Shown: positions 1 through 10,049 of the stretch, one piece after another
Layout of the letters: each line of letters opens with the position of its first letter
Position numbering within the stretch: the first letter of the stretch is position 1
NCBI GenBank assembly: GCA_903910555.1
Contig: CAIVZZ010000015.1
Location: forward strand, 124,001-188,000
DNA from: an uncultured Gemmatimonadota bacterium
Lineage (GTDB): Bacteria > Gemmatimonadota > Gemmatimonadetes > Gemmatimonadales > Gemmatimonadaceae
DNA: 64,000 nt
Direction of reading: 5' to 3'
Made by a program: the position numbers and the translations under genes
The notes under the pieces: generated by a model
Database searches by the model: none
Told to the model about the DNA's origin: nothing
Seen by the model: the letters and a program-made list of their open reading frames with translations, nothing else

Positions 1-1080
1 GACGCCGACCGCATCACCTATTTCATGGGCGAAGAGCGGCTCGTTGCCGAAGGAAACGTGGTCGGCGTCACGAACACCGGCACGCGCTTCATCGGCCCGC
101 GCGCCGAATATTGGCGCCCGGCAGTCGGCATCCGCGAGAAGTCGCACCTCATTGCCGACCCGCGCTCGAATCTCTGGATCAGTCCAACGGACGCCGGCAA
201 AGACTCGAAAGATTCGGTCAACATCCAGGCCGATCGCATCATCATGGACAACGACTCGCTGATCTACGCAAAGGGTGTCGTCGTCATCGAACGTCCCGAT
301 CTGCTGTCGACCAGCGATTCAGCGTTCGTAGACAAGTTCAAGGAATTCGCGCGGCTCACATTCACCCCGAGAGTCGTCGGCCGCGGCGACCGCCACTTCA
401 CGCTCGACGGCGACATCATCGACATCTTCTCCAAAGATCACGAAGTCGAGCGCGTAAAAAGTCTCGGCCACGCGCATGCCACCAGCGACGATGTCACGCT
501 GCAGTCCGACACGATCGATCTCCGCGTCAAGACTCAGAAACTCGACGAAGCCTTCTCGTGGGGAAAGAGCCGCGCGCACGCGCACTCGAAAGACGAGGAC
601 ATCACCGCAGATTCGATCGACGTCATGATGCCCGGCCAGACGATCCGCACCATGCGCGCGATCGGGCGCGCGGTTGCCGAGAGCGTTCCGGACTCTGCCA
701 AGATTATTTCGAAGCAGCCGGATTTTCTTCAGGGCGACACGATCACCGCGCACTTCGACACGCTCACCGCGTCCGACACCGCGAAGCAGCCGGCGATCCG
801 CGAAATCTTTGCACGCGGCACTCCCACGGCACGCGCGAAGTCGTACTACCAGGTCGCGCGCAGCGGTGAGCCCAAGACCGACAAGCCCAACCAGAACTAC
901 GTGCTCGGCGACAGCATCACGGTCACGTTCCTGAAGAAACAGATCCATGACATCGATGTGCACGGACACGTGGAAGGATTCTACGTGGAGCTCGCCGTCG
1001 ACAGCAGCAAGACCGCGGCCGCAAAGGATTCCACTGCAAAAAAGCCGGATGCAAAGCCGGCGGAGAAGAAGAAACCTTGA
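1..1080 (+). CDS. lptA: OstA/LptA-like LPS transport protein, 3' part
   Basis: The reading frame is open at the left window edge, so the true N-terminus lies outside; at least 360 codons are visible. The protein reads as repeated beta-strand segments of the OstA/LptA-N type (for example around residues 10-60 and 70-130), the fold that passes LPS across the periplasm. It ends in a Lys/Pro/Ala-rich tail with no beta-barrel, so it resembles LptA or a multi-domain OstA-like protein rather than LptD. The stop overlaps the start of lptB, and the order lptA-lptB-rpoN matches proteobacterial genomes. Role from family: periplasmic bridge of the Lpt machine. The exact subfamily is uncertain because the start is missing. 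Confidence 0.75.
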   Translation, partial: DADRITYFMGEERLVAEGNVVGVTNTGTRFIGPRAEYWRPAVGIREKSHLIADPRSNLWISPTDAGKDSKDSVNIQADRIIMDNDSLIYAKGVVVIERPDLLSTSDSAFVDKFKEFARLTFTPRVVGRGDRHFTLDGDIIDIFSKDHEVERVKSLGHAHATSDDVTLQSDTIDLRVKTQKLDEAFSWGKSRAHAHSKDEDITADSIDVMMPGQTIRTMRAIGRAVAESVPDSAKIISKQPDFLQGDTITAHFDTLTASDTAKQPAIREIFARGTPTARAKSYYQVARSGEPKTDKPNQNYVLGDSITVTFLKKQIHDIDVHGHVEGFYVELAVDSSKTAAAKDSTAKKPDAKPAEKKKP

Positions 1081-2351
1081 TCGGCAACGGCGCAATCCCC
1101 GGAGCAAGCGAACAGGTCCGCGCCATAGCTGAGCGCTACGCCGGTGAAGATCGCTCGGCTGCGCTCGCGCTTCTCGCGCTCGTGCGCCTCGCAGACGACA
1201 ACGGCGCGGCGACGTTCCACGACGTCGCGCTCGGGCTGCGCACCGACTACCTCGCCGCCGTGCGCGCCGAAGGGCGTGACGCGGACGCAGAGGCGGGGAG
1301 ACTCAGCCTCGATGAAGTGCGATTCCACCTCGAAAACGTCGTGGTGCCACGCCTCGTCGGCAGCGGCGCCGTTGAAAAACTCGAAGGCGATTCAGAGATG
1401 CCAACGCTCCGCATCGCGCCGGAACTCTGGGGTCAGGTGCGAGATCTCCGCGGTGAGCTCACGGCCGCGCTGCGCGAGACCGGTGAGTTCGCGACGCAGC
1501 GCCGGCTCTCCGGTGCCGCGCGCGTTGCAGGATCCAGTGTGCTGCGCGCCGAGGGTCTGGTAAAGACGTACCGCCGCCGAAACGTGGTGAACGACGTCGC
1601 GATCGACGTGAAGCAGGGCGAGATCGTCGGATTGCTCGGACCGAACGGCGCCGGAAAGACGACGACCTTCTATATGATCGTCGGCCTCATCCCGCCGCAG
1701 CACGGGCGAATCCTGTTCGACGATGAAGACATCACCAACATGCCGATGTACAAACGCGCGCGGCATGGCATCGGCTATCTGTCGCAGGAGCCTTCGGTAT
1801 TTCGCAAGCTCACGGTCGAGGAGAACATCCTCGCGATTCTCGAAACGCTTCCGATCAGCAAGAAGGAATGTGAGCTGCGCCTCGAAGGATTGCTCGACGA
1901 GCTGAACATCAAGCATCTCCGCCACAACAAAGCGTTCTCGCTTTCTGGTGGCGAACGTCGTCGACTGGAGATCACGCGGGCGCTCGTGACGCAGCCGAAG
2001 TTCATGATGCTCGACGAGCCGTTCGCCGGCGTCGACCCGATCGCGGTGCACGATATCCAGCAGATTGTGTCGAGCCTGAAGCACCGCGGCATCGGCGTGA
2101 TGATCTCCGACCATAACGTCGAGCAGACGCTCGATATCGTCGATCGCGCATACATCCTGTTCGACGGCCAGGTGAAGGTCTCCGGTCTCGTGCGCGATCT
2201 CGTATTCGACGACACGGTCGCGGACATTTACCTCGGACCCACGCTCACCGCGCGCCTTCGCTCGCGCTTTCAGTCCGAGCACGGCGAGCAGCCGACCACG
2301 CGCACGATCGCGGTGGCTCCCAACGAAACCCCTCCGGGCCGCACCGGATGA
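1077..2351 (+). CDS. lptB: LPS export ABC transporter ATP-binding protein LptB with N-terminal extension
   Basis: This is the cytoplasmic ATPase that powers LPS extraction by LptFG. The ABC domain covers about residues 155-400: Walker [10 protein letters not shown] from residue 188, signature [11 protein letters not shown], Walker [14 protein letters not shown] and an H-loop in ISDHNV. The total of 424 residues compares with about 240 for usual LptB. About 150 extra N-terminal residues are mostly helical, with a winged-helix-like look, and I do not recognise them. The TTG start overlaps the lptA stop, which supports translation of the extension by coupling; a later internal start near position 1540 would give a normal-length LptB and cannot be excluded. 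The stop overlaps the rpoN start by 4 nt. Confidence 0.88.
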   Translation: MIGNGAIPGASEQVRAIAERYAGEDRSAALALLALVRLADDNGAATFHDVALGLRTDYLAAVRAEGRDADAEAGRLSLDEVRFHLENVVVPRLVGSGAVEKLEGDSEMPTLRIAPELWGQVRDLRGELTAALRETGEFATQRRLSGAARVAGSSVLRAEGLVKTYRRRNVVNDVAIDVKQGEIVGLLGPNGAGKTTTFYMIVGLIPPQHGRILFDDEDITNMPMYKRARHGIGYLSQEPSVFRKLTVEENILAILETLPISKKECELRLEGLLDELNIKHLRHNKAFSLSGGERRRLEITRALVTQPKFMMLDEPFAGVDPIAVHDIQQIVSSLKHRGIGVMISDHNVEQTLDIVDRAYILFDGQVKVSGLVRDLVFDDTVADIYLGPTLTARLRSRFQSEHGEQPTTRTIAVAPNETPPGRTG

Positions 2352-3835
2352 AAGGAGGGCTGAGCCAGAACCTTCGGCTTGGGCAGGAGCTCAAGATCAA
2401 TCCTCGCCTGTATCAGGCGATGGACATGCTGTACATGCCGTTGCTCGACCTGCAGCAGCACCTGAAGCAGGAACTCCTGACGAACCCGTTCCTCGACATG
2501 CTCGAGGACGACGAGGAAGAGCAGGGCGCTGAGGAAGAAGCCGAGGCCGAAATCGAAGCCTCGCCCGATGTCGCGGTGGAAGAGCCCAACGCGAACACCG
2601 ACGACGAAACGAACTGGGAAGAGATCCTTCTCGACGGTTTTGAATCCACCGGCGGGATGAGCGAGCAGCGCGACGACCGCGAGCAATACGAGTCGGTGTC
2701 GGTCGGCGCGCAGCACCTGGATGACCATCTGCTCGAGCAGATCAAGCTGCTCGATCTCAATCCGCGGCAGCTGCTGCTCGCCGAGGAGTTCATCGGGAAC
2801 ATCAATGACGACGGCTATCTCGCCGCGTCGCTCGAAGAAATCCTCGCCGGCATCAACGAAGTCGTGGCCAAGGCCGCAGAGAGCGCCGGCCGCGATGACG
2901 AAGAGCTCCCGTTCTACACGATGGCCGAAGCAGAGGCGATGCTCGCGATCATCCAGCATCTCGATCCGCCGGGGACGGGCGCGCGCGATCTGCGCGAGTG
3001 CCTGTTGATGCAGCTCCAGGACGCAGGGCGGACGGGCACGCTCGCCGAACGGCTTGTACGCGATTTCTTTCAGGAGCTGATCGCTCACCGCTGGAGTGAC
3101 GTCGCCCGAAAGGTCGGCGTCACGACCGCCGAGGTGCAGCACGCAGCGGATGAGATCGCGAAGCTCAATCCGAAGCCGGGTCTCGCGCAATCGGGGAAAC
3201 AGGACAATTACGTGATCCCCGACATGGTCGTCGACAAAATCGACGGTCAATACATGGTGTTCGTCAACGATGGAAACCTTCCGCGCCTCAAACTGAGTCG
3301 CGTTTATCAGGACATCGCGCGCGATAAAAAGAAATTCGACGGCGAGAACAAAGAGTTCATCACGAACAAGCTCAACGCCGCGCAATGGCTGATTCAGGCG
3401 ATCGAGCAGCGCCGCCACACGATGCTCAAGGTGATGCACTTCATCGTCGACCGGCAGCGCGAGTTCTTTGAGAAGGGCGTCCAGTACCTGAAGCCGCTCA
3501 CACTCCGCGAGGTCGCCGACGCGATCGGCATGCACGAGAGCACGGTGAGCCGCGTGACGAACGAGAAGTACGCGCAGACCCCGCGCGGCGTGCTCCCGCT
3601 GAAGTTCTTTTTCTCATCCGGCCTCGCGACCACGGACGGCGAAGACGTCTCCGCGCGCGGCATCAAAGACACGATCTCCAAGCTCGTCAATGACGAGGAC
3701 CCCAAGAACCCCCTGACGGATCAAGCCATCGTGGAGATTCTGGAGCGCGACGGAGTGCAGATCGCACGGCGAACAGTCGCCAAGTATCGGGAACAGCTCG
3801 GCGTATTGTCGGCGCGCATGAGAAAACGCGTATGA
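2348..3835 (+). CDS. rpoN: RNA polymerase sigma-54 factor RpoN
   Basis: Sigma-54 directs RNA polymerase to -24/-12 promoters and depends on AAA+ activators. All three parts of the family are visible. Region I is at residues 1-50 (Gln/Leu-rich, [17 protein letters not shown]). An acidic region II follows. The core-binding and HTH part includes [20 protein letters not shown] near residues 384-403, and the RpoN box is [12 protein letters not shown] near residues 474-485. Length 495 is normal. It overlaps lptB by 4 nt and the next glycosyltransferase by 4 nt, so it sits in one transcription unit with LPS export and envelope sugar genes. No sigma-54 activator lies in the window. Confidence 0.97.
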   Translation: MKGGLSQNLRLGQELKINPRLYQAMDMLYMPLLDLQQHLKQELLTNPFLDMLEDDEEEQGAEEEAEAEIEASPDVAVEEPNANTDDETNWEEILLDGFESTGGMSEQRDDREQYESVSVGAQHLDDHLLEQIKLLDLNPRQLLLAEEFIGNINDDGYLAASLEEILAGINEVVAKAAESAGRDDEELPFYTMAEAEAMLAIIQHLDPPGTGARDLRECLLMQLQDAGRTGTLAERLVRDFFQELIAHRWSDVARKVGVTTAEVQHAADEIAKLNPKPGLAQSGKQDNYVIPDMVVDKIDGQYMVFVNDGNLPRLKLSRVYQDIARDKKKFDGENKEFITNKLNAAQWLIQAIEQRRHTMLKVMHFIVDRQREFFEKGVQYLKPLTLREVADAIGMHESTVSRVTNEKYAQTPRGVLPLKFFFSSGLATTDGEDVSARGIKDTISKLVNDEDPKNPLTDQAIVEILERDGVQIARRTVAKYREQLGVLSARMRKRV

Positions 3836-4800
3836 GCGCCGGCGACCTGCATCCTGCATCGCGTCCCGCCGTGTCCGTGCTGGTTCCGGCGAAAGACGAA
3901 GCCGAGAACCTCGCACCGTTCATGCAGCAGTGCGATGAAACGTTTCGCACACGCCCGGAACAGTATGAAGTGATCGTCATCGACGACGGCTCGACGGACG
4001 ATTCGGCGAAAGTGCTCGAGACGCTCGCGGCGAAGTACCCGTTCCTGCGCGTCGTGCGCCACCGCAGCCAGCGTGGCATCGCCGACGCGCTGCGCAGCGG
4101 TTTTCTCGCCGCGCGCTCCGACGTGATGGTCTTCTTCCCGGCGGATCTTCAGTTCAAGCCCGAGGATATTCCGCGGCTCGTCGCGCCGATTCTCGCGGGC
4201 GAGTCCGATATGGTCACGGGATATAAGGAAGGCGTGTACGAGAAGGCGTTTGTATCCGGGATCTACAACAAGCTCTCGCGCGCGCTCTTTCATGTGCCAG
4301 TGCGCGATCTCAACAATGTGAAGGCGTACCGCCGCGAAATTATGGAAGACCAGCCGGTGCGCCCGGACTGGCACCGTTACATGATCGTACTCGCGGCCGC
4401 GCAGGGATACACGGTCACCGAGATTCCGGTGCCGCTCTATCCGCGCAACGCGGGGAAATCGAAGTTCGGCATTTCGCGCATACCGATTGGCGTGATCGAC
4501 ATGCTCGCCGTCTGGTTCGAACTGCGCTTCGGCCGCAAGCCGCTGCTCGCGTTCGGAATGCTGGGCGCGGGGCTGTTCGCGATCGGTTTTCTCGCCGGCC
4601 TCGCGAACATGGTGATGATCGCGACGAACCACGGGCTGTTCGCCGTGCGGTCCGTGTGGACGATCATCCAGACCTGCCTGATAGTCGGATCCATCTTCTT
4701 CGCGACCGGCCTGCTCGGTGAGCAGATCGCAGTGCTGCGCGCGGAACAGCGGGAGCTTCGCCGGCTGGTGGACGAGCGGCGCACGCCGCGCGACCGCTGA
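3832..4800 (+). CDS. GT2 glycosyltransferase, polyprenyl-phosphate type, membrane-anchored
   Basis: The N-terminal two thirds is a GT-A domain of family GT2: the strand ending in VIVIDDGSTDDS (about residues 45-55) and FFPADLQF supply the nucleotide-sugar and metal-binding acidic residues. Two hydrophobic segments near residues 240-262 and 275-298 anchor the C-terminus, as in DPM1/GtrB-like enzymes that put a sugar on a polyprenyl phosphate at the inner membrane. It overlaps rpoN by 4 nt and is followed by a GT4 and a flippase-like protein, suggesting a lipid-linked sugar pathway. The sugar cannot be told from sequence. Confidence 0.85.
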   Translation: MSAGDLHPASRPAVSVLVPAKDEAENLAPFMQQCDETFRTRPEQYEVIVIDDGSTDDSAKVLETLAAKYPFLRVVRHRSQRGIADALRSGFLAARSDVMVFFPADLQFKPEDIPRLVAPILAGESDMVTGYKEGVYEKAFVSGIYNKLSRALFHVPVRDLNNVKAYRREIMEDQPVRPDWHRYMIVLAAAQGYTVTEIPVPLYPRNAGKSKFGISRIPIGVIDMLAVWFELRFGRKPLLAFGMLGAGLFAIGFLAGLANMVMIATNHGLFAVRSVWTIIQTCLIVGSIFFATGLLGEQIAVLRAEQRELRRLVDERRTPRDR

Positions 4801-4822
4801 GCGAACGGAGAAACCGGGCTAC

Positions 4823-5983
4823 GTGCGCGTTCTCTTTGTCACGCATTCGTTCCCGCGGCACAGCGGCGACGTCGCGGGCGCGTTCATTCTGCGCCTGGCG
4901 TCCGCCGTTGAGAAAACAGGGATCGACGTTCGTGTGCTCGCGCCCTCTGCGCCGGCGCTTGCGAACGTCGACACGATCGACGGCATCGACGTGCGCCGTT
5001 TTCGCTACGCCCCCAAGCAATGGGAGACGCTCGCGTACACCGGCACGATGGCAGAGCAGGTGGGCGATTCGTTTCGCGGCAAGGCGGCACTCGCAGGAAT
5101 GCTCAGTCGCGGATCGCTTGCCGTGCGCAGCGCTGCCGCTGAGTTCTCGCCTGACGTGATTCATGCGCACTGGTGGTTTCCCGCCGGGCTGCTGGCGCTC
5201 GGATCGCTCTCATCACGACCCCTCGTGACGACGATGCACGGAAGCGATGTGCGTCTCGCGCGCAGAAGTGCGTGGGCGCCGATGCTGTTTCGGCGCGTGA
5301 TGGCAAAGTCGGCGGCCGTGACCGCGGTGAGCAGCTATCTCGCGAGGGAAGCGCAGGCGATGGCCGGCGGCCTCAAGGTGCAGGTCGAACCGATGCCGGT
5401 GGACATCGCCTTGTTTTCTCCTGGCGCGGCGGCCACCCGATCGTCTGATCGCTTTCTCTTTGTCGGCCGCTTGAACGAGCAGAAGGGAATCGCGCTGCTG
5501 TTGCGCGCGCTCGCGGCGACGACATCGGGCGCGTCGCTGGATGTCGTTGGCGATGGCGATGATCGAATCGCACTCGAGGCCGGAGCGCGCACGCTCGGCC
5601 TCGGTGCTCGCGTACGCTGGCTCGGCGCGCAGACGCAGGAACAGCTCGTGCCGCTGTATCGCGGCGCAACCGCCGTTGTGATTCCGAGTGAAGGCGAGGG
5701 GCTCGGACTTGTCGCGGTCGAAGCGCAGCTGTGCGAAACGCCGGTCATCGCATTTCGCTCGGGCGGGCTCTCGGATGTGATCACCGACGGCAGCACGGGA
5801 ATGCTCACGCCGGCCGGAGATATTGACGCGCTCGCAGCGGCGATGGACGCGTTGATCGCGCGCGCTGACAAAGGCGGCGCACTTGGACGTGCCGGACGCG
5901 AAGCCGCGCTTGCCCATTTCTCGCCGGATGTCGTCGCGCGGCACTACGCCTCTATTTACGCGAGTGTAAAACATGACTCGTAA
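4823..5983 (+). CDS. GT4 family glycosyltransferase
   Basis: This is a GT-B fold glycosyltransferase of 386 residues. The N-terminal domain starts RVLFVTHSFPRHSGDVAG, the usual Gly-rich loop after strand 1. The C-terminal domain holds FVGRLNEQKG and the acidic PSEGEGLGLVAVEA motif (EX7E type) that binds the donor nucleotide sugar. I chose the GTG at 4823 because GGAG lies at 4807-4810 and upstream residues have no family character; the frame remains open to 4718. It overlaps the next gene by 11 nt. Probable role: adding a sugar to a lipid- or polymer-linked acceptor on the cytoplasmic side. The substrate is unknown. Confidence 0.85.
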   Translation: MRVLFVTHSFPRHSGDVAGAFILRLASAVEKTGIDVRVLAPSAPALANVDTIDGIDVRRFRYAPKQWETLAYTGTMAEQVGDSFRGKAALAGMLSRGSLAVRSAAAEFSPDVIHAHWWFPAGLLALGSLSSRPLVTTMHGSDVRLARRSAWAPMLFRRVMAKSAAVTAVSSYLAREAQAMAGGLKVQVEPMPVDIALFSPGAAATRSSDRFLFVGRLNEQKGIALLLRALAATTSGASLDVVGDGDDRIALEAGARTLGLGARVRWLGAQTQEQLVPLYRGATAVVIPSEGEGLGLVAVEAQLCETPVIAFRSGGLSDVITDGSTGMLTPAGDIDALAAAMDALIARADKGGALGRAGREAALAHFSPDVVARHYASIYASVKHDS

Positions 5984-6935
5984 GCAGCTCTGGCTGTCGG
6001 CGCAGTATCTGTTCTTCACGATCGCGATTGTCTACTTCGGATTGAAAATCCGGAGCGAGTGGAGCGACCTGGGTTCGCTCCCCGATACGCTGCACCCGAA
6101 CTGGTGGATGGTGCTCGGCTCGGCCGGTTGGGTCGCGGCGAGCTACATCGTGCTCATTGAGACCTGGCGGCAGATCGTGGTCGCATGGGGCGGCCACCTG
6201 TCGTGGCCGGCAGCGGCACGCATCTGGTTCATTTCGAATCTTGGGCGCTACGTGCCGGGAAAAGTCTGGCAGATTGGCGCGATGGGTGCGCTCGCACAGG
6301 AAGAGGGCGTTTCGAGTGTGGCCGCCGTGGGATCAGCGCTTGTCGTGAATCTCGTGAACCTTCTGGCGGGCGTCTTGGTCGTGCTGATCGCGGGGTCACC
6401 GCTGCTGGTGGGACACGGTGGCGCGCTGTTCGCGGTGCTCGCGCTGTTCTGCGTGTTGGTGCTCGGGTCGCCGTGGCTATTGCCGCCGCTGGCGCGGCTC
6501 GCACGGCGCGTCACCGGGCGCGACATCCCGATTCCTGCCATTCCGCCTCTGGCGATCATATTCGCCGTGGCCGGCTGCTCGCTCGCCTGGAATCTCTACG
6601 GTCTCGCATTTCACGACCTGACCGTCGCTCTTTTTGGCGGCGCCGCTGGCAGACACTCGTACTACACGGCAGTTTTCACCCTTTCGTATTTGATGGGGTA
6701 CATCGTCCTGTTCGCTCCGGGCGGGATAGGCGTGCGAGAGACGTCACTGGTGACGCTCCTCGCGGCGGCCGGACTCGAAACAGGAGCGCAGGCGACGGCG
6801 CTGGCAATCGCGTCCCGTTTGTGGCTCACTGTGCTCGAAGCTGCACCCGGGCTCATTCTGCTTGCCGTTCGTCGTCCAAAATCATCTTTGCTTCAAACCA
6901 GCAACCCAATCGCCGAGAAGAATGGCTCGCAATAA
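5973..6935 (+). CDS. Lysylphosphatidylglycerol synthase transmembrane-type (flippase-like) membrane protein
   Basis: A polytopic membrane protein of 320 residues, about eight hydrophobic segments, with the LPG-synthase TM-domain/UPF0104 signature region around FISNLGRYVPGKVWQ (residues 83-98) and a glycine-rich APGGIGVRE motif near residue 250. Family members lack the tRNA-dependent aminoacyl domain when short, as here, and often sit with glycosyltransferases, where a lipid-flipping role is suspected but not proven. It overlaps its neighbours by 11 and 14 nt, so it is co-translated with the glycosyltransferase module. Confidence 0.8.
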   Translation: MTRKQLWLSAQYLFFTIAIVYFGLKIRSEWSDLGSLPDTLHPNWWMVLGSAGWVAASYIVLIETWRQIVVAWGGHLSWPAAARIWFISNLGRYVPGKVWQIGAMGALAQEEGVSSVAAVGSALVVNLVNLLAGVLVVLIAGSPLLVGHGGALFAVLALFCVLVLGSPWLLPPLARLARRVTGRDIPIPAIPPLAIIFAVAGCSLAWNLYGLAFHDLTVALFGGAAGRHSYYTAVFTLSYLMGYIVLFAPGGIGVRETSLVTLLAAAGLETGAQATALAIASRLWLTVLEAAPGLILLAVRRPKSSLLQTSNPIAEKNGSQ

Positions 6936-9321
6936 CGAAGGCTCCGCGGCCGAAGCGCCGCGCGATTCGTACAACCCGCGCTTTGCTTCGGCGTGGGCTG
7001 CGCTCGTGTATGCGATCAGCGCGCTGCTGCTGACGTATCCGGCGCTCGCGGGCAAGTTCCTGGTGAACCCGCTCAGCGACCAATACAAGGCCGGCTTTTC
7101 GTTCCGCGATTTTGCGGCGCATACGATGAAAACAACGGGCGCATTCCCGCAGTGGGATCCCTACCTCCTCGGCGGCATGCCGTATGTGGCGGCGATGCAC
7201 GGTGACATTTTCTATCCGACGTTCCTGCTGCGCCTGATCATGCCGACCGATGTCGCGATGACGTGGGGAATGATCGGACACTTCTTTCTGTGCGGGCTCG
7301 CGACGTTTTTGTTCCTGCGCCTTGCATGCCGCTTTGCGTTTTTCCCGGCACTGATTGGCGGCGCTGCGTATATGATGGGCGGCTTTGTGTCGTCGCTGCC
7401 GTCTGCCGGCCACGACGGAAAGATTTTCGTCTCGGCTCTTTTTCCCGTGGCATTGCTGGTACTCACCTGGTGCATGCGTGACGGAAAGCGCTGGGGATGG
7501 GGACTGTTCGCGATCATCGTCGGCCTGACGGTGCTCACGCCGCACCCGCAGCTCCTGCAATACATGCTGCTGACGTGCGGTGCGTGGGCACTCTTTCTCG
7601 CGTTCGGTGGAGTTGGTGCGGACAAACTGCCGCAGCGAGCGGCGCTTCAGCGCCTCGGTTGGGCACTCGGCTCGGTGATTGTTGGCGGCGCGATCGGAGC
7701 GATTCAATATCTCCCGGTTCGCGAATACATCGGGTGGTCGCCGCGCGCACCCGGATTCGATTACGGAACGGCAACGAGCTTTTCGTTTCCTATAGAAGAG
7801 CTCATCAACACATACCTGCCGCAGTTCTCCGGGATTCTGAACAACTACTGGGGACGCAACGGTATTCACTTCCACAGTGAGTACATCGGCGTTGCCGTGC
7901 TCATTCTTGCCTTTGCCGCCTTCGGCGGCGCCTGGGCCGGAGCACGCAAGCGACTCTTCTGGTTCTGGATAGGCGCTGGTGTGGTCTCGCTTCTCTGGGC
8001 ACTCGGCGGCAGCACGCCGTTCTTCCAGTTGATCTACACGCTCGTGCCGGGAACGAAATTCTTCCGCGCGCCGAGTACGATTTTCTATATCACGACGTTC
8101 GCAGTTGCCGTCATGGCCGCATTCGGCACCGAGCGGCTTCTCGCAGGCCGGTTCTCGGCGCGGTATGTGTACGGCTGGCTCATCGGCGCGACCGTGGTCG
8201 CGCTGTTCGCGCTCGTCGGCGGATTCACCACGCTGTCGCAGGGAGTCGCCATCGGTCCCGAGGTCGCCGACCGCATCGACGCAAACGCAGCCGACGTCAA
8301 AGTTGGCGCGTTGCGTTCGTTGCTCTTTGTGGCACTGACGTGCGGAGCGATTCTCCTGGTGATGCGCAAGAAACTCTCGCCTCAGCTCGCAGGATGGGCA
8401 CTCGTTGCGCTCGTCACTGTCGATCTCTGGAGCATCGAGCGCCTGTATTGGGAGTTCTCGGAGCCAGCCCAGACGCTCTACGGAACGGACACAACGATCG
8501 AGTTCGCCAAGAAGCTGTCGCAGCCGATGCGCGTGCTGACGATCCCGATCTACGACATGCCAATGGTCCAGGGTGATCCCAATCTGACGGCCGACGGCCT
8601 GATGGTGCATGGCATCCGGATCACCTGTGGTTACCACGGCAACTCAATCGGCCGCTATCTGCCGAATTGCGAGCGCAACGAGCTTGCAAACCCGACAATG
8701 TGGGCGCTCACCAACACTGAATTCATCCTGACCAACACCGATACGATCGGCGGACCTGGAATCCGCCGGATCGTAGGGCCCGTGAAAGACGCCGCAGGCT
8801 CGATGGTTTCGCTCTTTCAGCTGCCAGGCGACCACTCATTTGCATGGGTCGCGCCTGTGATGCTGAAGTATCCCGATAACGCCGTGTCCGATGCATTCCG
8901 GACGCCGGCATTTCCCGTTCACAGCGCAGCGTTCTTCGATACGACATCGAAAGTCGACGCCGCGAAAGTCACGGCGCTGCCGGCGCCGCTCACGTTGACG
9001 ACGCATGTCGATCTGTACGAGCCGGGACACTTCGTCGTCACGCTCAGCGAGCCCGCGCCGAAAGGCTCGGCGCTTGTGGCGTCGGAGAATTTCTATCCCG
9101 GCTGGCAGGCAACAGTGGATGGAAAGCCAGTGACAGCCGAGCGTGCCGATCTCACGCTGATTGGCGTGCCGCTTCCGGAGGGCGCCAAGAAAGTCGAACT
9201 GACGTTCACGAGCAAGACATATGAAGAAGGAAAATCGATCACGCTCGTGGCGCTTGGAATCTCGCTGATCGCAGCGCTGGCTGGCGTGTTCGTGCCCAAG
9301 CGACAGGGTCAGGCCGCCTGA
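6922..9321 (+). CDS. YfhO-type large membrane protein (candidate GT-C glycosyltransferase)
   Basis: A protein of 799 residues with about a dozen transmembrane helices in the first 540 residues, then an extracytoplasmic domain and a final helix near the C-terminus. The first loop after TM1 carries acidic residues, with WDPYLLGGMPY near residues 75-85, and the C-terminal part has the YfhO-like PGWQATVDGKPV segment near residue 725. This is the layout of YfhO/GT-C enzymes, which move sugars from polyprenyl-phosphate carriers onto outside acceptors. I chose the ATG at 6922 because GAGAAG lies at 6915-6920; the open frame upstream belongs to the preceding gene's end. It overlaps the next gene by one base. 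Confidence 0.8.
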   Translation: MARNNEGSAAEAPRDSYNPRFASAWAALVYAISALLLTYPALAGKFLVNPLSDQYKAGFSFRDFAAHTMKTTGAFPQWDPYLLGGMPYVAAMHGDIFYPTFLLRLIMPTDVAMTWGMIGHFFLCGLATFLFLRLACRFAFFPALIGGAAYMMGGFVSSLPSAGHDGKIFVSALFPVALLVLTWCMRDGKRWGWGLFAIIVGLTVLTPHPQLLQYMLLTCGAWALFLAFGGVGADKLPQRAALQRLGWALGSVIVGGAIGAIQYLPVREYIGWSPRAPGFDYGTATSFSFPIEELINTYLPQFSGILNNYWGRNGIHFHSEYIGVAVLILAFAAFGGAWAGARKRLFWFWIGAGVVSLLWALGGSTPFFQLIYTLVPGTKFFRAPSTIFYITTFAVAVMAAFGTERLLAGRFSARYVYGWLIGATVVALFALVGGFTTLSQGVAIGPEVADRIDANAADVKVGALRSLLFVALTCGAILLVMRKKLSPQLAGWALVALVTVDLWSIERLYWEFSEPAQTLYGTDTTIEFAKKLSQPMRVLTIPIYDMPMVQGDPNLTADGLMVHGIRITCGYHGNSIGRYLPNCERNELANPTMWALTNTEFILTNTDTIGGPGIRRIVGPVKDAAGSMVSLFQLPGDHSFAWVAPVMLKYPDNAVSDAFRTPAFPVHSAAFFDTTSKVDAAKVTALPAPLTLTTHVDLYEPGHFVVTLSEPAPKGSALVASENFYPGWQATVDGKPVTAERADLTLIGVPLPEGAKKVELTFTSKTYEEGKSITLVALGISLIAALAGVFVPKRQGQAA

Positions 9322-10043
9322 TGTCCGAGAAGGCGCTCGTCATCACTCCGACGTACAACGAGAAGGAGAACGCGATCGCGATCATCACGGCCGCGCTCGC
9401 GGCGGATCCGCGAATCGAAGTACTCATCGTTGACGACAACTCGCCAGACGGAACCGGCGACATCGTCGAGGAGGAGACCAAGCGGAATCCGCGGGTGCAC
9501 CTGATGCGCCGGCCCGGCAAAATGGGACTCGGCACGGCGTACCGCGACGGCTTCATGTGGGCGCTCGAACGCGACTACGAATACGTCTTCGAGATGGACG
9601 CCGATTTCTCGCACGACCCGGCACAGCTGCCGATCCACCTCGAGGCGGCCCAGACGGCTGACTTCGTAATCGGTTCGCGATATCTCGACGCGAACGTGAC
9701 GGTGGTTAACTGGCCGATGCGAAGGCTGCTGTTGAGCTATTGCGCGAATCTGTATGTGCGCATCATTACCCGCATGCCACTCTGGGATGCGACCGGTGGC
9801 TTCAAGTGCTTTCACAGGCGCGTGCTCGCCGCGATTGATTTGAAGGACGTACGTTCAAACGGCTACGCGTTTCAAATCGAGATGAGCTACCGTGCGATAC
9901 GCAAAGGCTTCAAGCCGAAAGAGATTTCGATCGTGTTCTCTGACCGCACGCACGGCGTGAGCAAAATGAACAAGGGAATCATCACCGAGGCGTTTCTGAC
10001 GCCTTGGATGCTGCGGTTGCGGGCGCTTCTCGGGCAGATCTAG
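9321..10043 (+). CDS. Polyprenol monophosphomannose synthase-like GT2
   Basis: A soluble GT2 enzyme of 240 residues, very close in layout to DPM1/Ppm1: TPTYNEKENA at the start, LIVDDNSPDGTGD (about residues 36-48), EMDADFSHDP (the DXD metal site, residues 91-100) and SDRTHGVSKM near residue 210. The family transfers a hexose, usually mannose, from GDP-sugar to a polyprenyl phosphate. The start ATG overlaps the TGA stop of the YfhO-type gene, so the sugar-lipid maker and the putative sugar-lipid user are translationally coupled. Sugar identity is inferred only from family. Confidence 0.88.
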   Translation: MSEKALVITPTYNEKENAIAIITAALAADPRIEVLIVDDNSPDGTGDIVEEETKRNPRVHLMRRPGKMGLGTAYRDGFMWALERDYEYVFEMDADFSHDPAQLPIHLEAAQTADFVIGSRYLDANVTVVNWPMRRLLLSYCANLYVRIITRMPLWDATGGFKCFHRRVLAAIDLKDVRSNGYAFQIEMSYRAIRKGFKPKEISIVFSDRTHGVSKMNKGIITEAFLTPWMLRLRALLGQI

Positions 10044-10049
10044 TCCGCC

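Noticed and set aside
6853-8637. A 594-codon open frame on the - strand
   Set aside because: It lies antisense to the YfhO-type gene, is rich in Arg, Glu and His with no recognisable domain, and is the usual shadow of a GC-rich gene.
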